Shown here piece by piece: positions 45,701 to 57,700 of a stretch of DNA of 64,000 bases. Under the pieces are notes generated by a model. The model worked only from the letters and a program-made list of their open reading frames with translations, ran no database searches and had not been told where the DNA came from. Numbering within the stretch: the first letter of the stretch is position 1; the number at the start of each line of letters is the position of its first letter. A program made the translations under genes and the position numbers. This DNA comes from Culex pipiens pallens (Eukaryota; Arthropoda; Insecta; Diptera; Culicidae), in NCBI RefSeq assembly GCF_016801865.2, contig NC_068939.1, forward strand, positions 62,068,269 to 62,132,268, in the 5' to 3' direction.

Positions 45701-48700
45701 CAAAAAACGGACCTCGAATTTGTGATCAGGGACAAAAGTTACCCCTAAGAACAAAGTTTCGCGCAAATCGAAGAGGGGTCGGGGCAACTTTTCCCGATTT
45801 GGTGTGAGTTGGTAGAGAATTACCCTTAAATGATTGAAAAATTGGTCAAAACCCTTGTTTAAAAATTTAAACTGTAAAAAAAAGTGAAAAGCACTTGAGG
45901 GTTGATGTTTTATGTTTATCGAATTTCCAATAAAATGTAACCACGAGAAAGTCGTAATTTTTTTAAAGGTCCAATGAACCAAATATTTTTTTTTGCTCTT
46001 TGGGTGTTTTAAAACTTTTTTTTTGTTATTTTAACCCCCCCCCCCATCGTGGACAATTTCCAAACAAAAAAAAAACTTTTTTGTATGGAGCGTGGGCAAC
46101 CGCCAACCACCCCCCCATGAGTGTCCACGTGGTGTATGTATGGTCCCCTGATAGAATTGCAAGATTTTACCATCTACAATCAAGGGGTTTCTCCTTTGTT
46201 AGAGATTGTTCCCAAAAAAAAAAGCCTTTGAATGTGTTTGTTGGTCATTTGACATGGGGTCCACTTGGGATCAACTTGAGCAAACAAAAATTCGCTCTAT
46301 TCATTCTGGAGCAAAAAGCAGTTCCCATTGTCTTCGTTGTATCACAAGCTTTTTTTTTTTAAATATATGCGACAAAATAGCCGGTGAAGGCATTTGCATT
46401 TGCATACATGCTAGTTTCGCGAAGCACAAGCAAAACAGTAACAAGCGATCCTTTTTATTTTGGGGAAAAAAGATTTTCAAAACGAATGCTTTCTTCTGCT
46501 CATTTCACTTGGCTTGCGGCGAGCTTGCCGGTTTGCATAATAAAGCTCTATTGTTCTTGTGGATAAAAGAGAAAGTGCAGCCAGCCTTTATAGCGGGGTG
46601 GTGGTGGTGGTGTTTGGTGATACACTAGCTTTATTTGTCTAAATATATGCGATTTTGCCTTGCATGCCTGAGTGTGAGAGAGAATGAAACAATTAAGAAA
46701 TGGCGATAAAACGAATCGATCGACAAAAACAACAGTAAAGAAGGAAAAGCGAAGGAAACAAGTGGAGAAGAAAAATGGAAACAAGCGACAAAATGAAAAT
46801 AAAGAATAAAATTAACGGTTAAACTGTGTTACCAGATTGGTTGTGTTTGTAACTTTTACGTTTTACTCATATTTCGCCATATTGCTTATATGCATGAAAC
46901 ATTTCTGGAAAAAAGAAAGATTTTACCTCGACCGTCAATACCGCTGGTTATGTTTTTTTTTTCGCGTGATTCTGTAACGAACTTCAAATTTTGATTTTCC
47001 TCTGTGTGTGTTTTTTTGTTGTTGCTTTTTTTATTTTTCCTTATGTAGAGCAAACGAGAACGACTTGAAGCATAAACTTAAAAAAAACGCTTTCGCAAAT
47101 AATGACATTGTGTTCCGTACCGTGGGGCTTGTTTTCGTTACATGGCGAGGGAGTTTTGCTTTCTACAGTGCTGCTCGAGTTGTGATTTCGATTGCTGGAT
47201 TGTACGTTTGAGCGCTAAAGTGGTGCTAACGTTGTTCTTGGTACACTGAAGGCAGACGTATGCACGTTGGATCGAGATCAAAGTTATGTTGTTTGGTAGC
47301 AATCTGCGACTTGGTTTTTTAAACTTCAAGTTCAACGAGATTATGAACCAACCTCTTTGTTCTAAGTGTGGTTATGGCCACTTTAACAATTAAACAGCTT
47401 CATCAAGTTTCTTTTGTTGTTTGAAAACCCTTGTTTATATTGTTTTTCTTATTTATATACAAATATGAGTTTAGGAAAACTTTTCAAAATGTTTTATGGT
47501 TTGATTATTTCTGCCATTTTTTCAGCCATTTGATTTGATAAGTTGTTCGAAAGTGGTTCATTGAAAGTTTTAAGTTCTTAAAACATCTATGAAATTGACA
47601 GGATTTGTTCCACGTACTTAAAATTACAGCAAAGTTAGTTTTCTTTAAGGAAAAAATTGAGGTTCATTCACAGTTAAAAAGGTGTTAAATTTGAAAGTTT
47701 AATATTATTTCTATTATGATGTAATTTTACTTTAATTTAAAGACTAAAAATGTGGCATTACAAGTTAAACTAATTTTTTTTCTGACATGCAAAATCTACG
47801 CATTCCTAGATGTAATACTGTCATGATTTTTTTTTACTGTGATGATAAGATGCTTAGATATTGCAGACACAGTGAAACATAACCTTGGCCGATTCTCACT
47901 GCCACTGTCGTACAAATTGAAATTCCTTATAATTATAAACTTAACAAGCTCTAGTAAGACCGTTGCAAATATTTTTTAAAGTTTTTTATATTTATTTATT
48001 TGTGAAATTCCGTTGTACAGTACTGCAAAAAGTTTTTTTTCGACAAAAAAATTTCACCAGTACTTTGATATTTTGAAAACTAAAGATTGCAACATAGGTG
48101 TAAAATACATTTTAAAACACTTTTTTCATTCAAATATTAAAACCATGGCTTGTGACTTCAACTTTTATATTTTTTTATTTGTTTGCCCCCCCCCCCCTCG
48201 ACTTAGGCCAGAGTCGAGGGACATAAACTTCAAAATGCATAACCAAATCCATTTTAATTTGAATTTGTGTCAGAAAAAAGTTTTATTTTACCCAACCAAA
48301 ACTAAAAATTTATATTTACATATTTTTCAAAGGGAGTTCACTTATTTCGTAATTTTATAAAAAAGTACTCATGTAACATTAAATGTATGCACATTTTTTT
48401 TTACTTATATCAATTTATATAGTTAGACTTTGAAGTTTCATCAGAAAATATTCACGTTGCAGCAATTTGTACATTCTGCTATTTTATAAGAGGGTTTCCT
48501 TGGATTTTGATGCAACTGAGGGTACCGTAAACTGTGATAACTTTGAAAGCCGGGTGATACTTTTTAATATTTTTGCTAGAATTGCTCGAAAAGTATCTAA
48601 ATGTTTGAAAATCTCTACTTCAAACATTGTAGCATGCCAATACGATTCCCTTGAACAAGAAACACTGTTGGATGACTTGTTTTTACCATTTCGTTATATT

Positions 48701-51700
48701 TGAGCTTAATTTTACTTTCATTTGACCCAATGTCACCCCCTCTAAGGGGTGAATTGGGTCTATTTACAAACGGTTGGCATTTAAGGTAGAGTTCATTAAA
48801 TTCGACCATATTTTGGGAAAATGGTAGTAGACTATCTAAGAATAATTCTACGTTAATTTTTTTTTTGATTTTATTTAAATTGATAAGAAATTATGAGTGG
48901 TGTATCGTTTTTTGACCCATAGTCACTCCCACTGACGGTACACAAATTCTTTTTATATTTTCCACTAAGAACAAATAAAATTAGTTTCTAAATGACAAGC
49001 TAATGACAATTTCAATTGATATTGAAACAGGGTCTAATAAAATCGTAAAAATTCAAGTTTCGTGTTGAAATTTTTTAATTTATGCTTTAAGCGGCAATTT
49101 GTAAGAAACACAGAAATTTCTTTTTCAAGCATACCAGAAAAAAAATCTGTTTGTAAAAAGAACATGTACAAGTACATTGTATGATCTAACTCAGTTGTTG
49201 TAAATGTTGTATCAAAGTTGAACAATATTTAAAAAATATATTAAAATTCTAGCAGTTTTATCCCGGTTTACGGTTCCCATAGATTCCTGAGATTTATATT
49301 GTTCTGTAAAAGCCAAAGATTCTTATAGTGCCAAAAAGATGGTTACGAAAAAGATGGTTTAACTAATAACTTTTTATAACTCATATGCCGCAACTTAATC
49401 TTTCTGGGATAGACACTTGTAAAATGACTTCTGTTAAAATAAGACAACTTTACAGAACGTCATAATTATCCAGTTATAAACATTATCAAATGTTAATAGG
49501 AAATCATAATGCACTGCTACACGTACACAGTAAAAACTTGTGTAAAGTGGGTAGGTGTAAAATAGGATGGTTTAACATTATATTTTTTATGATGTAATGT
49601 TAGCTCAATTTAGACTGAAAAAGTGGCATTATTACAGAAAAGTGGTAAGTTTAAACATCTTTAGAGGTAAAATAAGACATTTTTCTGACATGAAAGATGT
49701 ACTCATTCCCATAGGTAATATAACCATGATTTATTTACTGTGTAGTACATGTTAGAAATTATGATTTAATAAAACAATAACCACTTTATACTTATGTTTC
49801 ATGTTGGTCTTTTCACCAACGTGCACTTTCTTCAGATGAAATTTTTTTCAAATAAGTTGTGTTGGTTTTATTGCCTTTGATTTCTTTAAACAAATTAATC
49901 GATTACTGAACAAATCTAGTGATGTATATTCACCTGTTTCATCAAGATCAAATCCATTACTAGACAAATCCTTATGAATTTAAATATGTGTTGAAACGAA
50001 AACAACTGTGTTAAGATCAGAACACAGATACATCGAGAGCGAGCACCGCCACACGTACACACACGCAATTGATTGTCTTTCTTTTGTCACACAGAGGGTG
50101 AACAAATATGCACATGTAATAACTGAACAACAGATAAACAGAAAAAAGAACCATGATACATGATGGAACAACAAAGAAACTAAAAAACGGTAGAAAAACG
50201 TAGAAACGGAACAAATGTACACAATATACACGCACACAGTTATACAGAAAGAGATGATGAGAGTTGGTATAGCGAATATCGAACACATCGAACAGCATTC
50301 CAGTAAACAAGTTTGATACACACAAGTTTTGATTTTTTATTCTTCGAATGTTAGTTTTCGATGTAGTCTACTAGGAAGAAAGGGACGAGTGGGAGTAGAG
50401 GGTTGTATCGAGATATAGCTCAAAGGTAAAAGGGCAGCACTGAATTACATCCGGGTGCATCCTGGACGCTGGCCAGAGTTTCCGCTTTAGGAAATAGTAA
50501 ATGTAATCATCCTTTTTTGTTGTTTTATTGCAGAACACTGTCTTATCTTTGTAAATGGTTTTGAAACTGGAAGTTATAAAAGCTTTGTTTATTAGAAGGG
50601 CATTTTGCAACTGTAAAGAATAACAATAAATACAAAAGACATTTGACAGAGGTTTCTGCTACTAATCTATTGTCAAATTTGTCTTTATGATCAAAAGTCG
50701 TATCAAAATTCAATTAAAATATATTTTCAAATATTTTTTTCTCCTTTTTACAATTTGCTGATTCACTCTGGAGATGGTTGAGAAGACTATACTGTGTAAG
50801 AAAAATTAATTCTCACACCAGCTAACGGTTAGAGAATTTAGAATTCTAAGGAAAAATGAGAAAACTTGAAACCTAGCCTATATCTCGTCAGTTTGTGGGT
50901 AAAATTTATAATATAAGGATGTAACAAAAATGAATTTTTGGCGAGCATTCAGGAGCTTGTTCAGGTTTTCATCCAAAAGATCCTTTCTCTATGTTTTGAT
51001 TTGTGCAGAAAACAATCAAAATGTTTGAATTAATCAATCATAAACTAATCAACTTAAAAACTGTTAAAAGATTAATGTTAACTTTAACTACCTACTATTT
51101 ACACATTCATTGTCTGAAATATTTTATTGATATGTTTAGTTTTTCGTAAACCATTTCAACATTTTTTGTTAACAAAAAAAATCAGCTTGTGTAAACAGCT
51201 TAATTTTGGATTGATTCTGACTTCATTATTTCAATAAATTTTCATATGAAACTCTCCAGTTTTCTTGTGAAATTGTTACTTGCATGTAACTTACCTCTTT
51301 TTATAACTTACAGTTAATCAATTATTTTTGTGAATAAGCAACATTTTGCTAAAATTTCTTCAATGTTTTGAAGTAATTTCTAACATTTTAAAAGTTTTAT
51401 TTTGAGATGTTTTTTTCAAGGCGTTTGGCATGAACTATTTAAATTACAAATCCATACCAGCCTCAATTTTGAAGTCTCCCTGCTCCCTACCACGTATAAT
51501 TTTAATTTGTTTAAAAACAAAAACTTAATAAATCATTTACTTGAGACTTCAAAAAGAAGTAAGTAATAGAGTGTAACACAAATGACGAGCATTCAGGGGA
51601 TTGTTTTGGAGCACCCTGGAGTGGTTTGGTGAAAATTTTCAGTGAAACAAAACAGCGAAAAACAACTATTTGATGCAAATTGTTTGTCCATTGAAATTCA

Positions 51701-54700
51701 TGAAGCGATTTCACAATAAGAATTAAAAAAATTCAGACCCCGAATGTCCAGTGTTCAAACAACCTCCTTTTTAAATTAACGATATTCATTAAACTTCATC
51801 AAAATGACTCTTCGAAAGTAAATGGAATTAGATTTGCCCAAGGAAAGTTCTTCAAACAGTTAATTATTTGTTTTTGTTTTTTTTTTAATTTTAATTTAGG
51901 CCGTTGCAAATAAGTTTTTTGAAAAAAAAAACAAAAAAAATGCCCCTTGATTTTTCGGAACAGTTTTGAAGGGGAAAGGGACATTAGCTATGAAAAATAT
52001 TGGCAACGGCCTTATTAAACTGTAGTTAAGCCGTTGCAAATAATATAATATTTTTCAAAGTTTATGTCACCCCCCTTCAAAGCCGGCCTGAATAATCAAG
52101 GAACAAAAAAATTTATTTTTTCGAAAAACTTTAAAAAAATTATGAAAATCATAGTTTAATCAACTGAAAACTTGTTAAAATGTATTTTCTTGCGTTTATA
52201 ATTATATTTAGCATGTTTGAACTCCTTTGAAAACATTTTAACCAATACCAATGTACAGTCCCACGAAAAGTTTTTATTTTCGCGAAAACATTTTTTTCCG
52301 TCAATACATCCATATTTTGAAAAATAATGATTGGAAAGCAACTGGACGCGTGTAAAATGCATTTTAGAACACTTTTTTCATCCAAATGTTGAAACCTAGG
52401 CTTGTTCTTTCAGTTTTTATATTTCTTATTTTTTTACCCAGGGACTTTGGTCAGAGCCGAGGGACATAAACTTCAAAACATATTTGCATCGGCCCTAATA
52501 CTCCAAAATATTCAATAATCCCCTTCCTTTTTTGAATTTCGTGTTTGATACATTTATCTGAGTAGAAACAATAAAAGTTCTTTGTAATTCGAAACTTTTA
52601 AACAATTTTCAACCAAAATCAGGATCACAGATGGTTTTCTGATGAAGCTCGCCATGGTTTCTTTTACTGTACAGATTAAACTACAATATACTCTGAAGTT
52701 GTTTTTTGAAATTAAAATTATATTGTTTGAATATCAAATTTTGTGAAGGTTCTCATAAGTTTTGGTTTAAATTTCGACTGTTCTAATTTATTGTATAGGA
52801 CAATAGAAAGTACAACAATTACACGTATAAGGAAGGACACATCGATAAAAAAGAGGTGGGATAGTGACAGTGGTGTGACAGGAGGATAGGACATCTTAAT
52901 TTTTGATTTTGCTGTTTTTTCTCCTTTGCGCAGCTATAATATTGCAGGTGAAGTTTAAGAATGATGAAGAATGGGGGAGTTTACCGCGACGTTTGCCACC
53001 TCGCTAGCCGGCGTCGGCAGCGCTCCCATTTCAACGCTATCGTTCTCGTAGCTGTAATGATTGACCCCGTTGTCGTCGGGTTCGTCGTCGTAACTGGAGT
53101 CGTCATTACTGCTGGAGGCGTATTTGGTGGTTTTGCAAAATTTCGACAACAGTTTGTTGTGGTTCCTGAGCGACGGAATGTCCAGAAAGAGCAGCTGTTT
53201 CTGGTGCTCCAGCTGGCGCTCGAGATATCTGGTCATATTGTCGTCGCTCAGGTGGTCGCTCGGATGCTGACTAGTGTTGGATCTACTACTTCTAAGCGCA
53301 GATATGTGACATGATACAAGCAATATGGCGGCAGATCTAGCCGCACCTGTACGCGAGGTTGACACCAGGACGCCTTTGGAGCCGTGCAAGGGCGCCGAGG
53401 ACGGCCGTCGATTGCCATAGGAACCGATGGAGCCGCTAGATCGTTGACTGGAACGCGATGACGGCCGCGCCGACTGTATTGTCAATGGAATCCCTGCGAA
53501 AATCCGTTTGTGCCGATCCCGTGGCAATCATTGTGTTGTTTGTGTTTAGTTTGTTGGGTTTTTTGTTTGTTTGTTTAAAAAGCCATTTTTTTATGTTATG
53601 ATTTACATTGTATGCAGATCCAAAGAGAAGAGACAGAATAGAAAGAGACAAGCGTACATACCGGGTTAGAATGTAAGAATCATTATTCAGCATTACTCAT
53701 TATTTAAGGTGAAGGTTTTAATACGGTTGGCAATCATGCGAATGAGAAATAAAGAGTTTATTTTTGTTTCAAAAATACATGTTCCGCTAGGATAGTAGAC
53801 TTGATAATAATGAAAAAATAACGAAAATCAGTATTGGGCCGAATGAAAGTAAGAATGTAATCGGGATTGTCTTGGTTGTACAATTTTCCAAATGTATGAA
53901 TTTCGCAGGAAAGCAAATCAAAAGATGAAATCAGAAACACATTTGTTACACCCAAAGTTAAAGAACGAGGGGATAGTCCTCACGAAAAGAAACGTGAGGA
54001 AAGTGCTATTTTGCGAGAGTAAAGTCCTCTCGCGTGTTCATTCGTTCATTGGAACAGTTCATCCTATTGAGTGGCTTATATGGACAAATGACCACCACTT
54101 AGTCACCGAACCATGGTGGCCCATACGGCAAAGGCACGGTTCAATAAGCCGAAGGTCTTGGGTTCGAGTCTCAGTACCGGTCCTTTTTTTTTTGATAGAT
54201 GAACTTTTTTTGAAGATGAACCCATGAGTAAAGTACTCTTGGTAATTTCGGGATTTATCCTCTCCGTCCGCACACAGTACCATTTTACTACCGAATCGTG
54301 CTCTTTATCCTCTCGTATGCCGATGCTCAGTTCTGGGTGTATGACTTACGATTTTTAAATTAGATGTTAGTCACACAGGCTGAAATATTGATTCTTCAAC
54401 ACGTTTCATATAAGTTGCAATTTGCCAAATTTACATTTACCAGTTTGGTTTGGTATTCATGTTTTCACTTATAAAATAGGCAATTTATATCAAAAAAACG
54501 AAACTATTGGCACTACGCCCCCCGGGGCATGGCCTTCCTCTAACGTGGGATTTCTGCTCCAGCGCCTCTGACGAGACAGGAGAAACCGGGACCGACGTTT
54601 TACTTCACCATCCGATAGAAGCTCAGTGGATAAGGCGGGAATCGAACCCGCGTCTCATAGCATCATCGGGATCGGCAGCCGAAGCCGCTACCCCCTGCGC

Positions 54701-57700
54701 CACGAGACCCAATTTATATCACTTTACGTTAAATGAAGAGAATGGGCAAAATGAGTAAATATTTTATATGAGCGATATATGATACTTGACTGATGAAAAT
54801 AGGGTTTTTAATTGTTTTGTTAAACATTGAGCTTAATTAGCATATATTTCCTAATTGAAAAGGTTTTACACTATTTTTCCGTGGCAATTTCAACTACAAA
54901 AAAAATGTATTTAAAATTAATTAAGCCTTAATCTTTACTAAAATATTATGAAATTGTGATATTAAGCAATTATTTGTTAAACTTGTAGCATTAGAACCAA
55001 ACGTACTCCGATTTGGCAGAAATTCGTTTTTGATCAGGGTTATTCTCTACCAACTCACACAAAATCGGGAAACTTTTGTCCCTGATCACGAATTCGAATA
55101 ACCCTGCAAAGTTAGAAAAAACACGAAATTTTAAAAATGAAAATTTTGTTCTAAATGAAAAAATGACTCTTCTGGGTCACTGTAGATTTAAAAAGTACAT
55201 TAAATTTCCCTTAAAATGACATGTTCCAAAAAAAAATTACAGTTGAGTAACGAAAAATGGCAGAGTTTTTAAAACTTTTTTTTTGTTTTTTTTTTTTCGA
55301 TTGAAAATACGTTTTTTTCGGAATTTGGAGTAAGCCATCAAAGCGGGCGTCCAATTTTACATAAATGTCCCTTTGACACCAAATTTCTATCGCATCACCG
55401 TTTCAGGCTGCAAATTATTGAAAAACACCTTTTTTTTAGGAAGTTCAAAAATTGAATGGGTCGTACCGCTCCTCCGTCACGAGATATCAAAAAACGGACT
55501 TCGGATTCGTGATCAGGGACAAAAGTTACCTCTTAGGACAAAGTTTCACGCAAATCTAAGAGGGGTCGGGGCAACTGCTGTGTGAGTTGGTGGAGAATTA
55601 CCCATGATGTTTTCCTCCAACAAATTTTAATACATAATATCTGCTCCACTGCTCAACCAATTTTAAATCACTACGCTGCATAGATAGCATTCTAATACAA
55701 ATGAGTTTCTGGCGGGCGTTGAGTGGCTCGAGAACTAATCCCTCGAGGTTCATTTGCAAAAAACAAGTTCATCCGTATAAACAAAAAACAAAAAGTGTCG
55801 ACTACGGGAATCAAACCAGATACCTTTTACAAACTAACCAAATGACTTAACTGCCTCGGCCACCACAGCATGGTGGCCAAGGAGTGGTCAGAAGTCGATG
55901 AATGGCACTTATTGGAGATTTATCGTATCAATTAAATAATGGACACATTTGTTTTGATGGTGTGAGTTGGTAGCATTTTTCTTTCGATTTTTGCACTGAA
56001 CCCTTAATAAGTTTTGAGGGTTCTCTCGACTCCGAATTGTGGGTGCATAATCGTCCCATTTGAAAAAAAGTAATCGCTAGAACTTTACAGTCGACTCTCT
56101 GGTTGTCGATCTTCTCGATCGCAATATTGAAGGTTTCTTCAGTCCCTTCAAAATGCGTACTTCGATTATCTTCATTAAGCCTGTTCTATAATGGCAAATC
56201 GCAGACTGTTGCGTCTGTCACGTTTGCCCCTGCTTATTTTGTTACTTCGATGTCCGACAGGGATCGCAGCAACCGATGGTCGATACTGGACTGACATCTG
56301 TGGATCAACTTATGATTGTTTTCGCAAGAGTTTGCGTAAGTTTAATTGTAGATGAGGCTTTACTCGATATTTTCTCTTATTTGAAGGAGATCTCTTCCTT
56401 CTTGGATTCTTTTTGCTCTAAAAATCTCTTCCGGTTGTCAACAATTTCAGTTTATCATCGCTTGCATATACATTTTCTTTGCTAAACAAAGCTTTAAAAC
56501 ATGTTTGACATTTTTGTTTGTTTTTGTTTTTGTTTGCTGGACGTTGCCATGATTCTCTCCCATAACCAGGTACAATAAAAAAAAACATATGTTCAATCGA
56601 GTCTTCATTTTGCATTGTTCTTCTTTGATGGTACCTTCAGTATTGACAATCGGAGAGTCGACTTATTATACCGGAGAATTCCAGGAAAAAATGTGTAATA
56701 TTACTTTTGAAGATGCGTGAAAATCTATATTTTCTTATGTATTTTCACAAATCCCACATAAATTGAGGTAAAATTACATAAAAAAAAGAAATTGTATTCA
56801 ACCATACAATTTTCAACATTCCAAGCTTTTTTACAGTGTACAGGTGTGATGTAAGGCAACAAGAAGTTGAAAGAAAGAACTCAGCTAGATTAACAGTGCG
56901 GACTCCGTGCCTGCAACTCCTGTTACAGTTTATATGGATCTCCAATATGAATGTAACAGAAAAATCAGGCTTGGGGCTCAGACTGTTGAAGCAATATGAT
57001 TTAAAAAAAACTCCGTATGGGACAACTTCGCTTGTCGGGCCGGTTTAGTTTCTGTAATATTTTCTAGAAGACATTTATTTTAATGCCTTTACTCGGATTA
57101 AACAACCATAATCGCTTAAAAAGGAAATGCACAATTTTTGCCAAGGGATTCTAATGTTTGAATCAGATTGGAGAAATTTTGATCTGGCTGATTTGACATG
57201 GAATGAAATAATGTTATAATGTTTCTAGAATTTTAAGTTTGAATTCATTTCTTTGAAACAAAACTATTTTTGAAAATATTCTAATTTATGTTTATAGTAA
57301 ATAAATTAAAGTAATGATTTTGTTGAAAACATCTAAGTCTTTGTGAAATAGCAACATTTGATTTCTTTACTGCCGTTCTACGCATAATTGTCCCATGTCT
57401 GTTTTGGACGATTTTGACTTCATGACATTTTTAAGTTTAGTTTGATGTGTACTTTAAGAAAAATACATATAATCTAGTACTTTGTTCGGAAACTCATTTA
57501 AAAACAACACCATGTCTGTTTGTCCCATCGTTAAACTTCTACGCATAATTGTCCCACCAAGTATTTTCTTACACGGAATCATTAGTTTTACTAAGCATTA
57601 TATCTTGTTTACCTGTTGTATAGCAAGAGAATCTCAAATAAGGGTGATAAACTGATAACTGGGGCGATTAGGGACATATAGGGCGAATAGGAACCCACGG

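Noticed and set aside
46000..46628. 120- and 140-codon plus-strand frames
   Set aside because: Low-complexity Phe/Lys-rich translation from T- and A-runs; no splice context or motif.
49980..50325. 113- and 102-codon minus-strand hydrophobic frames
   Set aside because: Overlapping frames in CA-rich DNA give Cys/Val/Tyr-rich peptides by composition alone; no conserved pattern recognised.
16447..54710. tRNA genes at the SINE heads (16.45, 54.7, 62.15, 30.05, 55.8, 54.1 kb)
   Set aside because: Box A and B are present, but acceptor stems do not pair, and most copies continue into SINE bodies, two of them with clear target duplications.
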